NCBI GenBank assembly: GCA_009781515.1
Contig: WQXY01000010.1
Location: 1 to 64,000 of the forward strand
DNA length: 64,000 nucleotides
DNA from: Oscillospiraceae bacterium
GTDB lineage: Bacteria > Bacillota > Clostridia > Oscillospirales > Oscillospiraceae
Direction: 5' to 3'
Positions 1-8,700 of the stretch are shown piece after piece. Positions within the stretch are counted from its first letter, which is position 1. Each line of letters starts with the position of its first letter. Under the pieces are notes generated by a model. It was not told where the DNA came from and ran no database searches. It saw only the letters and a program-made list of their open reading frames with translations. A program made the position numbers and the translations under genes.

Positions 1-1
1 C

Positions 2-259
2 AAAAAGATACCAAGACCGTCATCAATGAAAGATATTACATGCAATGCCGATGAGTTTGTTTCAATGGTTGATATTGATTTTTATGAATACCGCAGAGCA
101 AACGAGCAAAAAACAGTACGCCGCAATGTTTCGCTACCGTCATGGCTTAATACAGAGGTAGAAAAAGCAGGTATTAATGTTTCGGCATTATTACAAGCTG
201 CGTTAAAAGAAGAACTTCAAGTAAATGAACCTCGCAGATATTATGCAAAAAACACATAG
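2..259 (+). CDS. hicB: HicB-family antitoxin, 5' end outside window
   Basis: This is the C-terminal part of a HicB-type antitoxin of a type II toxin-antitoxin system; HicB neutralises the HicA mRNA interferase and usually represses its own operon. The frame is open to the window edge (KKIPRPS precedes the first ATG at 26), so the true start lies upstream. The IPxPS segment resembles the end of the partial RNase-H-like HicB fold. The tail RRNVSLPSWLNTEVEKAGIN, followed by an S-x-LLQxALKEEL helix, matches the DNA-binding C-terminus of the family. No hicA toxin is visible downstream; it would be expected upstream, outside the window. Family membership is inferred from the conserved C-terminal pattern. 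Confidence 0.75.
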   Translation, partial: KKIPRPSSMKDITCNADEFVSMVDIDFYEYRRANEQKTVRRNVSLPSWLNTEVEKAGINVSALLQAALKEELQVNEPRRYYAKNT

Positions 260-289
260 CAGAATAAAAGGAACGCTCCTAATCGTTTA

Positions 290-319
290 TTGTAGTCGGC
301 AATATATTTGTGGTACAAT
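290..319 (+). promoter_or_regulatory. Probable sigma-A promoter of the aro operon
   Basis: A TTGTAG -35 box (290-295) and a TACAAT -10 box (314-319) are separated by 18 bp and lie just upstream of aroC. An AAGAGG ribosome binding site follows at about 325-331. No attenuator or riboswitch fold was recognised in the short leader. Confidence 0.55.
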
Positions 320-342
320 ATGTTCAAGAGGAATAATTTCAA

Positions 343-1386
343 ATGCGAAATACATTCGGAAATAACATAAAAATAACAATCTTCGGAGCGTCACATGCTC
401 CCGATATAGGCGTGAGCATTGAGGGGCTGCCGTCAGGCTTTGCTATTGATATGGACGAGCTGCGAGCCTTTCTCAAGCGGCGCGCACCGGGGCAGGGAGC
501 ACACACAACAGCAAGGAAAGAACCCGACGAGGCGGAGTTCATAGAGGGTTTGACAGACGGCAAAACAGGCGACACCCCGCTGAAAGTGATAATCCGCAAC
601 ACGGACATAAAACCGACCGATTACAATAGCATAAGAGACATACCCCGACCCTCGCATGCAGATTACACAGCATTTGTAAAGTACGGCGAAAAACACGATG
701 TCAGTGGCGGAGGAGCGTTCTCGGGAAGAATGACCGCGCCCATGTGCATAGCAGGCGGAATATGCCTGCAGCTGCTGGCGCGTGAAAACATTCAAGTTGC
801 CGCGCACATAACACAAATAGGAAATATAAGAGCACCCGAATTTGACCCTGTACACCCGACGCTCCCGGTGTTGGGCACAAAAGTAAACGACGACATGCTT
901 GCCGCAATCGAAGAAGCACGGCAGGAAGGGGACTCACTCGGCGGGATAATCGAGTGTGCTGTTGTTGGAATACCTGCGGGAGTGGGAGAGCCGATGTTTG
1001 ACGGTGTCGAAAACCACCTGTCGGCTATAATCTTTGGAATACCTGCGGTCAAAGGCATTGAGTTTGGCAACGGCTTTGCCGCTGCAAGCTTAAGGGGCTC
1101 TGAAAATAATGACGCCTTTATTATCAAAGACGGAAATGTCCAAACACGTACCAACAACCACGGGGGTATCTTAGGCGGTATAACATCAGGGATGCCGATA
1201 ATATTCCGCGTTGCAATTAAGCCGACACCGTCAATAACAATAGAGCAGGACAGCGTTTGTCTTTCGAAAATGGAAGCGGCAAAGCTGAGCATAACAGGAC
1301 GCCATGACCCTTGCATTGTGCCGAGGGCAGTGCCGTGCATTGAAGCTGCCGCCGCAATCGCAATATACGATTTAATGAGGAAATAA
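343..1386 (+). CDS. aroC: Chorismate synthase
   Basis: AroC converts 5-enolpyruvylshikimate-3-phosphate to chorismate, the last common step of aromatic biosynthesis, using reduced FMN. The 347-residue length is typical of the shorter bacterial forms. Family motifs are visible: GASHAPDIGVSIEGLPSG near the N-terminus, RRAPGQGAHTTARKEPDE, and the central SGGGAFSGRMTAP segment. The C-terminal part has TRTNNHGGILGGITSGMPI and GRHDPCIVPRAVPC. The ATG at 343 has an AAGAGG site upstream. It is the first gene of a tightly packed operon with chorismate mutase 1 bp downstream, so the order places the branch-point synthase ahead of its upstream-pathway enzymes. Confidence 0.96.
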   Translation: MRNTFGNNIKITIFGASHAPDIGVSIEGLPSGFAIDMDELRAFLKRRAPGQGAHTTARKEPDEAEFIEGLTDGKTGDTPLKVIIRNTDIKPTDYNSIRDIPRPSHADYTAFVKYGEKHDVSGGGAFSGRMTAPMCIAGGICLQLLARENIQVAAHITQIGNIRAPEFDPVHPTLPVLGTKVNDDMLAAIEEARQEGDSLGGIIECAVVGIPAGVGEPMFDGVENHLSAIIFGIPAVKGIEFGNGFAAASLRGSENNDAFIIKDGNVQTRTNNHGGILGGITSGMPIIFRVAIKPTPSITIEQDSVCLSKMEAAKLSITGRHDPCIVPRAVPCIEAAAAIAIYDLMRK

Positions 1387-1387
1387 C

Positions 1388-1654
1388 ATGAACCTACAAG
1401 ACTTGCGTGCAGAAATTGATAAAATTGATGAGGAATTAATCCGCTTGTTTGGTGAGCGAATGGATATATCTGCAAAGGTTGCGGAATATAAGCGCGAAAA
1501 CAACATGCCCGTGTTTGACGCGAAGCGTGAGCAGGAAATACTTGAAAAAATAGCAAAAAAGGTCACAAAGGACCGTAAAGATGCTATAATTACACTATAT
1601 AAACAGATCTTTGAGCTCAGCCGTGCTGAGCAGGAGCAAATATTAGGAGGGTAA
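1388..1654 (+). CDS. AroQ-fold chorismate mutase, monofunctional
   Basis: This 88-residue protein is a stand-alone AroQ-fold chorismate mutase, which rearranges chorismate to prephenate on the way to phenylalanine and tyrosine. The sequence has the usual all-helical pattern: LQDLRAEIDKIDEELIRLF, then RMDISAKVAEYKRENNMPVF with conserved Arg and Lys active-site residues, then REQEIL and a final helix. It begins 1 bp after aroC and is followed 3 bp later by the aroE-aroK fusion, so it is co-transcribed with them. No prephenate dehydratase or ACT regulatory domain is attached. Confidence 0.93.
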   Translation: MNLQDLRAEIDKIDEELIRLFGERMDISAKVAEYKRENNMPVFDAKREQEILEKIAKKVTKDRKDAIITLYKQIFELSRAEQEQILGG

Positions 1655-1657
1655 GAA

Positions 1658-2938
1658 ATGCAACGATATGGAGTATTGGGGAAAAGCTTAGTACACAGCT
1701 ATTCACCGATGATACACGCCGAGCTTGGCGACTATGAATACAAAAACATTGAAAAAAGTCCGGAGGAACTCGAAGAGTTTCTGACAAAAGGTGACTTTGC
1801 CGGATTAAACGTTGCAATCCCTTACAAACAGGCGGTTATCAAATACTGCAACAGCCTGTCGATGGACGCCCGCACAGCAGGCAGTGTAAATACAATCGTC
1901 CGCCAAAGCGACGGCTCGCTTCACGGCGACTCAACAGACGGATACGGATTTATGTATATGCTGTCAAAAATAAGAGCGGGAGGACAGGAAAACCGGCTGC
2001 CTATCCTATGTTCGCCCGTACTTTTGTCAAACGAGGACAAGGTGCTCATTTTAGGCAGCGGAGGCTCATCGCATTGTGTTCAAGTAGTGTTAAAAGACTT
2101 GGGTGTTAAAAACAGGGTTGTCATTTCAAGAACCGGAGAGGATAATTACGACAATATAAGCAAGCACTATGACGCAACAATTATAGTAAACACAACCCCT
2201 GTAGGCATGTATCCTGAAAACGGTCACTCACCGCTTAAATATTTATCACCATTCGTAAATTGTAAGCTCGTTATAGATTTGATTTATAACCCGCCGCATA
2301 CAAAGCTGCTCTTTGACGCAGAAAAGTGCGGAATACCAAGCGTTAGCGGACTGCCTATGCTGGTCGCTCAAGCAAAGAGGTCGGCAGAACTCTTTTTGCG
2401 TTCGCCTATCCGCGATAGTAAAATTGATGAAGTTATTACCAAAATTGAAAGTAAAACCAGAAACATTCTGCTCATTGGTATGCCGGGGTGCGGCAAGTCT
2501 TCAATCGGAGCAGCTCTCGCAGAAAAAATGGGCAGAGAGTTTGCGGATACGGATAGTTTAATTGAAAAGACCGCGGGGAAAAAGGTTGAAGACATATTTG
2601 CGCAAGACGGCGAAGAGGCTTTCCGCAAGCTGGAAAATGAAGCGCTTGAAGCACTGTGTAAACGCAGCAGCCTTGTAATAGCAACAGGCGGCGGAATTGT
2701 CAAAAATCATGATAACCGCAATATCCTCAGACAAAACGGAACAATTATTTACTTAGACAGAGCACTGAGCGAGCTCCAGACATCGGGAAGACCGCTATCG
2801 GAAAGCGAAGGGGTCGAAAAGCTTGCGGCAGAGCGACTCCCGCTATATTCCGAGTGGAGCGACTTTACCATAAGAGTCCGCGGTATTGAAGAAACCGCAG
2901 CAGCGATACTTCAATACTGGGAGGGAGTATATTCATGA
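1658..2938 (+). CDS. aroE/aroK: Fused shikimate dehydrogenase and shikimate kinase
   Basis: This 426-residue protein joins two consecutive enzymes of the shikimate pathway. Residues about 1-265 are AroE-like: YGVLGKSLVHSYSPMIHAEL for shikimate binding, the catalytic-lysine region NVAIPYKQAV, a Rossmann GSGGSSHCVQ motif and the NTTPVGMYP signature. Residues about 268-426 are AroK-like, with P-loop GMPGCGKSSIG, DTDSLIE for metal and substrate, FRKLE, and the ATGGGIV shikimate-binding loop. The fusion would channel dehydroshikimate to shikimate-3-phosphate. A GGAGGG ribosome binding site precedes the ATG. The stop overlaps the next start by 4 bases (ATGA), indicating translational coupling to aroQ. 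Confidence 0.93.
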   Translation: MQRYGVLGKSLVHSYSPMIHAELGDYEYKNIEKSPEELEEFLTKGDFAGLNVAIPYKQAVIKYCNSLSMDARTAGSVNTIVRQSDGSLHGDSTDGYGFMYMLSKIRAGGQENRLPILCSPVLLSNEDKVLILGSGGSSHCVQVVLKDLGVKNRVVISRTGEDNYDNISKHYDATIIVNTTPVGMYPENGHSPLKYLSPFVNCKLVIDLIYNPPHTKLLFDAEKCGIPSVSGLPMLVAQAKRSAELFLRSPIRDSKIDEVITKIESKTRNILLIGMPGCGKSSIGAALAEKMGREFADTDSLIEKTAGKKVEDIFAQDGEEAFRKLENEALEALCKRSSLVIATGGGIVKNHDNRNILRQNGTIIYLDRALSELQTSGRPLSESEGVEKLAAERLPLYSEWSDFTIRVRGIEETAAAILQYWEGVYS

Positions 2939-3357
2939 AAAAAATACTCGTTGTTAACGGTCCGAATATCAACATGCTCGGTATTCGCGAGCCTGAAATA
3001 TATGGCGAAAAAACCTACGCTGATTTGCTTGCGTTTATTGAAGATGCCGCCACCGAGGCGGGAGTTTGTATCGAAAGCTTTCAGTCAAACAGCGAGGGTG
3101 CGATTGTTGACAAAATTCAACAGGCATATGGAAATTTTGACGGGATTGTCATAAACCCAGCAGCCTATACACACACAAGCATTGCTATTCCCGATGCACT
3201 CAAGGCAGTGGGAATACAGACAATCGAGGTGCATTTGTCGGATATCAGCAAGCGTGAGGATTACCGCAAGGTTTCTTATACATCGCAGGCTTGCATAAAA
3301 ACCATTGCAGGCAAAGGCTTCGAGGGGTACAAAGAAGCGATTTTAGAAATCCTTTAG
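2935..3357 (+). CDS. aroQ: Type II 3-dehydroquinate dehydratase
   Basis: This 140-residue protein dehydrates 3-dehydroquinate to 3-dehydroshikimate. It matches the type II (dodecameric) family: NGPNINMLGIREPEIYG at the N-terminus, QSNSEGAIVDKI, the INPAAYTHTSIAIPDAL segment with the catalytic histidine region, and EVHLSDISKRE. The start overlaps the end of aroE-aroK by 4 bases. With the upstream genes it provides four of the late shikimate steps. DAHP synthase, 3-dehydroquinate synthase and EPSP synthase are absent from the window and must be encoded elsewhere. Confidence 0.95.
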   Translation: MKKILVVNGPNINMLGIREPEIYGEKTYADLLAFIEDAATEAGVCIESFQSNSEGAIVDKIQQAYGNFDGIVINPAAYTHTSIAIPDALKAVGIQTIEVHLSDISKREDYRKVSYTSQACIKTIAGKGFEGYKEAILEIL

Positions 3358-3385
3358 TAATCCGTAAAACAGGATGGGTACGACT

Positions 3386-4483
3386 ATGAAATTCTCACTT
3401 CCGCATTATGTAGAGCCCGATTTTTCAGCATCGATGCTCAAAAACGCACCCGATGCCAAATTTCTGCCTGCACCTGCCGACTTTGTTGCACCCGATAACT
3501 ACCACGCAACGACAATATTTCCCGAATATTTCAAAGTAGACGGCAAGTGGCTGCTCGCCAAACGCAGCCGCATGGACTGCATAGCCGTCAATAAAGACGA
3601 TGAAATAATCATAAAAGAATTTCGTCATATAAAACAAGGCGACCTCATAGCCGCAGGACGGACAGAAGACGGAAGCGAAGGTATATTCGTGCACCCAAAC
3701 TGTTTTGAAAATTCCGAAAAGATAAAGGAAAATTTCGTGTTCCGCCAAGGACGCAGCCGCGAAACCGCATTTTCGGTAGATTACGACTTTCTATACAGCC
3801 TGCTTCGCCACGAAAAAGAAAACGGATACATCGTCTGGGTAATGGGACCTGCATGTTCATTTGATGCAGACTCAAGAAATGCGTTCACGTCACTGATAAA
3901 AGGCGGTTATGTGAATGCGCTCCTTGCAGGAAATGCACTTGCAACTCACGACCTCGAGGGTGCATACCGCAACACGGCACTCGGTCAGGATATCTACACG
4001 CAAAAACCGTTTCCCAACGGGCACTATAACCATATAGATACAATAAACCGTGCAAGGCTGCACGGCTCCATAAAGAAGTTTATCGAAGCGGAAAACATAG
4101 ACAACGGCATAATATACACATGTGTCAAACACGGCATTCCGCTCGTTCTGACAGGGTCAATCCGCGACGACGGACCTTTGCCCGATGTAATTGAAGACGC
4201 CTACAAAGGGCAGGATGCCATGCGAGTTGAGCTTTCAAAAGCAACCACAATAATCGCAATGGCTTCCACACTTCATACAATAGCATCAGGCAACATTTCG
4301 CCGATGTACCACGTGCTCGAAAACGGCGATGGCAGCACTGTCCGCCCCGTGTACTTTTACACTGTCGATATTTCCGAATTTTCCGCAAACAAACTTGCCG
4401 ACCGCGGAAGCTTATCTGCAAAAAGCATCATTACAAATGTGCAGGACTTCATCGTACAGCTCGGCAAAGCTCTCGGAACCTGA
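3386..4483 (+). CDS. LOR/SDH conserved-region family protein (possible ornithine cyclodeaminase type)
   Basis: The 365-residue protein resembles the bacterial/archaeal LOR/SDH conserved-region family (TIGR00300-like), whose archaeal members and cyanobacterial ArgZ C-terminal domains act on ornithine. Visible signatures are VWVMGPACSFDADSRNAF, GGYVNALLAGNALATHDLEG, the GHYNHIDTINRARLHGSIKK region, the ACVKxGIPLVLxGSIRDDGPLPD-type block (here TCVKHGIPLVLTGSIRDDG), and KLADRGSLSAKSIITNVQDF near the end. The ATG at 3386 is preferred over the in-frame ATG at 3374 because an AGGATGGG ribosome-binding-like sequence then sits at suitable spacing. It follows aroQ by about 30 bp and may share its transcript. 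The exact reaction is not established from sequence; no link to aromatic synthesis is evident. Confidence 0.7.
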   Translation: MKFSLPHYVEPDFSASMLKNAPDAKFLPAPADFVAPDNYHATTIFPEYFKVDGKWLLAKRSRMDCIAVNKDDEIIIKEFRHIKQGDLIAAGRTEDGSEGIFVHPNCFENSEKIKENFVFRQGRSRETAFSVDYDFLYSLLRHEKENGYIVWVMGPACSFDADSRNAFTSLIKGGYVNALLAGNALATHDLEGAYRNTALGQDIYTQKPFPNGHYNHIDTINRARLHGSIKKFIEAENIDNGIIYTCVKHGIPLVLTGSIRDDGPLPDVIEDAYKGQDAMRVELSKATTIIAMASTLHTIASGNISPMYHVLENGDGSTVRPVYFYTVDISEFSANKLADRGSLSAKSIITNVQDFIVQLGKALGT

Positions 4484-4499
4484 TATCCATGAAACAATA

Positions 4500-4563
4500 A
4501 TACAAAAATCAGCCATAAGTCGATAAAAATGACACTTATGGCTGAATGGCGGTGAAAGCTGTC
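4500..4563 (+). repeat. 64-bp direct repeat, left copy
   Basis: This sequence is identical to 5404-5467, exactly 904 bp downstream, and the two copies bracket the RNA/DUF3800 cassette. Each copy contains an 11-bp inverted repeat, CAGCCATAAGT and ACTTATGGCTG, around a 13-base loop. No T-run follows, so it is not an obvious intrinsic terminator. Weaker similarity continues from the repeat edge to the TTGACA box downstream of each copy. Confidence 0.9.
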
Positions 4564-4581
4564 GAATTTAACAGAAATGTC

Positions 4582-4610
4582 TTGACATTGCTTACCAAAG
4601 CACTTATACT
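4582..4610 (+). promoter_or_regulatory. Near-consensus sigma-A promoter for the structured RNA/DUF3800 unit
   Basis: TTGACA (4582-4587) and TATACT (4605-4610) are separated by exactly 17 bp, one of the best promoters in the window. Initiation is predicted near 4617, immediately before a structured RNA segment. Confidence 0.85.
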
Positions 4611-4616
4611 CAAACC

Positions 4617-4701
4617 ATAAGGTGATGACTTCGGTTATTGCTGGGGCTGGTCGAAAGATTTGGGTCCTACCGAGGCGGGGAGATACCCCGCCACTTTTTT
4701 T
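4617..4701 (+). ncRNA. Compact structured RNA ending in an intrinsic terminator, upstream of DUF3800
   Basis: Three hairpins can be read directly. The first is GUGAUGAC/GUUAUUGC (4622-4629 with 4634-4641) closed by a UUCG tetraloop. The second is GGUC/GAUU (4649-4652 with 4657-4660) with a GAAA tetraloop. The third is GGCGGGG/CCCCGCC (4674-4680 with 4686-4692) followed by seven T residues, an intrinsic terminator. The RNA would be about 85 nt from the predicted start. Several structured-RNA motifs (DUF3800-I and later numbers) are described upstream of DUF3800 genes; whether this belongs to one of those needs a covariance search. It could be a leader, an attenuator or a separate small RNA. 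Confidence 0.75.
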
Positions 4702-4718
4702 GTCAAGGCGGAAAAACT

Positions 4719-5399
4719 GTGAAAATTCTCAGCGTATTCGTAGATGAATCCGGCATGTATGGTTCAGAAGTGAGTCATTATGCTCCATATTACATTGTAA
4801 CTCTTGTGTTACATGACCAAGCAGTTGATATTTACGATAGTATAAATGAATTCCAACGCAAAATGGCGCAGTTAGGGCGTTCTGAAACAGTTATCCATAC
4901 AGGACGACTAATCCGCAGAGAAGAAGAATACCGTGATATGCTACTCCTTGAAAGAAAGCAGATATTCAACGTAATATACAACTTTGCACGTACCGTAGAT
5001 GTCAAGTATCACTCATTCATGGTTGAGAAAAAACACGTTGCTGACGATGTGGAATTGTCGGATCGTTTATCAAAGCAATTATCCTCTTTCCTAAACGGAA
5101 ATTTAGAATCACTGTTAAGATATGACAAAATAGTCGTTTATTACGATTACGGGCAAAACGAATTGACAAAACTTTTGGTTTCGTCTTTTAACACAGCATT
5201 CAAAAATGTTGAGATACGAAAAACACAACACTCATATTACAGATTATTTAATGCTGCGGACATGTTCTGCACACTCGAACTATTATCAATCAAAGCAGAA
5301 CGTAATCAACTGTCGAATTCGGAAATAAAGTTTTTCAAATCAGCTAAATTGCTTACGAAAGCATATCTTCGTGCTGTAGCAACAAAGCGATTTTGCTGA
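4719..5399 (+). CDS. DUF3800 protein, predicted RNase-H-like fold
   Basis: The 226-residue product starts FVDESG soon after a GTG start, with VYYDYGQ in the middle and NAADMFCTLELL toward the end. These acidic positions (DESG, YYDYG, AAD) match the conserved residues of DUF3800, a family with a predicted RNase-H-like fold and unknown function. The GTG at 4719 is preferred over the upstream TTG at 4638, because an AAGGCGG site lies just before it and the upstream frame would run through the RNA hairpins. It directly follows the terminator of the structured RNA, so expression probably needs readthrough or RNA-controlled antitermination. Identical 64-bp repeats lie on both sides. A nuclease or defence role is inference only. 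Confidence 0.8.
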   Translation: MKILSVFVDESGMYGSEVSHYAPYYIVTLVLHDQAVDIYDSINEFQRKMAQLGRSETVIHTGRLIRREEEYRDMLLLERKQIFNVIYNFARTVDVKYHSFMVEKKHVADDVELSDRLSKQLSSFLNGNLESLLRYDKIVVYYDYGQNELTKLLVSSFNTAFKNVEIRKTQHSYYRLFNAADMFCTLELLSIKAERNQLSNSEIKFFKSAKLLTKAYLRAVATKRFC

Positions 5400-5403
5400 C
5401 ATT

Positions 5404-5467
5404 ATACAAAAATCAGCCATAAGTCGATAAAAATGACACTTATGGCTGAATGGCGGTGAAAGCTGTC
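5404..5467 (+). repeat. 64-bp direct repeat, right copy
   Basis: Identical to 4500-4563 including the 11-bp inverted repeat. It begins 5 bp after the stop codon of the DUF3800 gene. The following bases up to a second TTGACA (5484) resemble those after the left copy, which suggests that a whole promoter-bearing unit was duplicated. Confidence 0.9.
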
Positions 5468-5483
5468 AAATGTGTCAGTAATG

Positions 5484-5512
5484 TTGACAATAAGGTGAAA
5501 AAATGCTTTAAT
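5484..5512 (+). promoter_or_regulatory. Possible promoter beside right repeat copy
   Basis: TTGACA (5484-5489) and TTTAAT (5507-5512) are 17 bp apart and sit at the same distance from the repeat as the promoter of the structured RNA. No matching RNA structure follows, so it may be a decayed copy or an extra promoter for the downstream surface protein. Confidence 0.5.
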
Positions 5513-5539
5513 TTATGCAAATAAAAAGTAAAAAAGAGG

Positions 5540-5568
5540 TAGACATACTTGATAGGCAACGATATAAT
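5540..5568 (+). promoter_or_regulatory. Probable promoter of the large surface protein
   Basis: TAGACA (5540-5545) and a perfect TATAAT (5563-5568) are 17 bp apart. The predicted start point, about 5575, falls inside the first units of the AGCA microsatellite. Confidence 0.75.
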
Positions 5569-5572
5569 TTTT

Positions 5573-5627
<55 letters not shown>

Positions 5628-5684
5628 GGTAACTCCGCTTATTTATCAAGCCTCGGAGAAGTCAATCTCAATACAGTAACATAG

Positions 5685-5725
5685 AGCGGTCATTTTAAGC
5701 GCAATCGGCGTTTGAAATGACCGCT
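5685..5725 (+). other. Long hairpin in the leader of the surface-protein gene
   Basis: AGCGGTCATTT (5685-5695) pairs perfectly with AAATGACCGCT (5715-5725), and the interior pairs further through AAGCGC with GGCGTTT (including a G-U). It lies 28 bp upstream of the start codon, with only a short TTTC run after it. It may be a weak terminator or attenuator, or an mRNA-stabilising leader structure. Confidence 0.6.
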
Positions 5726-5753
5726 TTCAACATTTCATTTATAGGGGGAAGCA

Positions 5754-8700
5754 ATGAAAAAGACTACAACTATACACAAAACTATCGCACTGATAATGAT
5801 AGTGACATTCGCTTTCGGCATGGGTGCAGGAATCTATGACGAAGAAAATAACGGTTTTTATGAATCTTTGGAAGACGGAACCACAGACGGTGAAGAACTG
5901 ACCGACAATAATTTAGCCGTGCAAACGATGTCAATGGAAATACAACCGTTAGCGAACGGCGACTTACATAATAACGTCACGTACATAGATGCGAGCGGCG
6001 TTACACAATCCCGGGACAATGTTATCGAATATTCAACAAACCGTGATGTGGAAACACTTGCTGCGGGTTGGTATCTTATATCAGGGACATTCACCAACGA
6101 TGATCGACTTTCTGTAAGCGGTGATGTTCACCTTATCCTTGGAGACGGCTGCGATTTTACGGCTGCAGACGGTATACAAGTAAATACAGGTAATTCACTG
6201 ACTATATATGCACAGTCAACAGGTACGGGTATGGGTAAGCTGACCGCATCAAGATTGGGCAGCAGAGGTGATGCGGGCATTGGCAGCGACTTCAGTATTG
6301 CCAGCGGTTTGATTACTATCAACGGCGGTTTTGTTACAGCATCAGGCAACAACAGTGGTGCAGGCATCGGAGGCGGTAACGGTGGCAGCAACGGAATAGT
6401 TATTATCAATGGCGGTACCGTCACAGCCATAGGCAATGGCGGTGGTGCAGGTATCGGCGGCGGCAACGGTGGAACAGGCGGAACTATCACTGTCAATGGT
6501 GGTACAGTCACAGCTATCGGTGACGGCACGGGCATTGGTGGCGGCAATAACGCCACAGGTGGCACCATCACCATCAGCGGAGGCACGGTCAACGCAACAG
6601 GTGCTAACGGTGGTGCAGCTATCGGCAGCGGTTGGGGTGCCGGTGGAGCATCGGTCATTATTACCGGAGGTGCAGTTTTAGCAGACGCTGGTAGCTCCTC
6701 CGGTGGCGCAGGCATTGGAGGCGGTAGAAGCGATCCCGGGGGTGGTAATATCACTATATCCGGAGGCAAGGTCACAGCCATGGGTGGCACCAACGGTGCA
6801 GGTATCGGCGGTGGTTGGAGTGCTGCGGGAGGCGGAGATATCACAATCGCCGGCGGCAATATAAATGCCACAGGCGGCACCGGCGGCGCAGGTATCGGCG
6901 GCGGCACAAATGGCAGTGGCAGCGGTAACGGCAGCAGTATAATTAGAATAGAAGACGCAACGGTCACAGCCATGGGTGGTACCGATGGCGCAGGCATAGG
7001 CAGTGGTAGTTTTGGGTCGACAAATCCGAGTAATAACAACAGCAGTGTTATCACCATCATTAACAGTACGGTCACAGCCACAGGTATCCTACGGGCTGCT
7101 GGCATCGGTGGCGGTCAGGAGGGTAACGGCGGTACAATCAACATCAGTAACAGTACAGTCACGGCAATCGCTGGCAACGGATTAGGCTGTGCCGCTATCG
7201 GAAGGGGTATGAGTACAGCTAACATGGGAACAATCTCGATTACAGGGACATATGTTTACTGGACTAATACGGCGAACTCCGCTCCCGGCGGCAATCCTCC
7301 GGGCACGACAGGAACGTTTACAAATAGCGATACATTCAGATACATACGGCTCGAATTTCCAAGGCTGCAAGTCAACGGTGCGGGTACATATACAACCCCT
7401 GCCGCAATCGCGGATGCAATCCACACTGCGCTTGAAACCGCAGGCGAGGTCACCGTCACGGGTGCGCTTTCAGGTGTTGACAGTATACTAGCTATTAATA
7501 TTCCGGCGGGAAAAAAGGTGGTTTGGCAAGCGGTATATACGAGTGGCGCAGGCGCAACTCGCTCGATTGACCTCGAAGGTCCGGGGACGTTTATTGTTCC
7601 AACGGACGGGAGAATTGAAAACACCACCGGTGGCGCAGCTATTAGTATAAGGGTGAATAACGTTGCTGTCGTTGTCAGCGGTGGAGAAGTTATTAGCTCG
7701 GGTGGTATAGCCGGGATTGCATTACAATCGCCAAATGATGTTAGTGGTGTCGTGGTAGCAGTTAGCGGCGGTACTGTTTCCGGTCCCAGCAGGTCAATAT
7801 CGAGTGCCGGCGTACTATTTATATCGGGAACGCCCACGATCGCCGCGGGCAGCATCGGTCGAACAGGCAGTACTATGGCCTACTACATCGGCGACCATGC
7901 GGGAAAATTTGTTGCAGCACAATACGATGCGGGTACAAGCTTGTTCAATCTTGAAGGCACGCCATTATTGACGGTGGGTGGTAATGCGTATACATATAGC
8001 TCGACATCCGTTTCAGGCAACGTAGTCGCGTCAATACCGGAAGCTTTTACGATACCGTCAGGCGGTCTTATCGTGGGCGGGACATACAGCGGAAATCTGA
8101 CAGCGGGGACCGATTACGTGATTGACACAGACGCTAATATCGTTACCTTTTCCGGCGAATATGATACAGGTGCGTCCGGCATAACCCTAACTGTCACAGG
8201 CGCAACGCTCGCAGGCGGCAGAATTGATGTTCCCGCCTTCACCACGGCGGCGTTTGGGGTTAACGTTGCAAAAGTCGACCAAACCGCCCCCGCCGCGCCT
8301 GAGCTAATCGAAACAACTGTAACCGGCTTCACAATGAACAGCATGTCCGGTCAACAATTTTATATAAGCGATTCTGCAATTGATTTGGTTGGCGGTGTTT
8401 GGATGGATTTTAGCGGTTCGCCTACTACAAGCGTAAGTGCTTTAACCCCCAATACAACCTACTACATTTTCGCACGGTTGCCGGAAACAGCAACGCATAA
8501 CGCTTCCCCTGCAAGTACGGCATTGGAAGTAACAACGCTCAAAGCCACGCTGGGCGGATCGGTCACGATAACGGGAAGTGCCGCATACGGCGAAACGCTG
8601 ACGGCGAACACAAGCGGCTTGACTTCCACCCCAAGCGTTGCGTTAGGTACGTTGAGTTATCAATGGAACCGAGGCAGCACGCCCATCGGTGGAGCGATAA

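Noticed and set aside
4500-4563. The 11-bp dyad as an intrinsic terminator for the LOR/SDH gene
   Set aside because: No T-run follows on either strand and the loop is long; it is better described as part of the duplicated repeat.
4638-4718. Upstream TTG start extending the DUF3800 protein by 27 residues
   Set aside because: The extension runs through the UUCG hairpin and terminator of the structured RNA, and the GTG at 4719 has a well-placed ribosome binding site and matches the family start.
6128-7105. Long minus-strand Pro-rich frame
   Set aside because: It is the antisense of the Gly-rich repeat region of the surface protein; the plus-strand frame has the signal peptide, domains and sorting tail.
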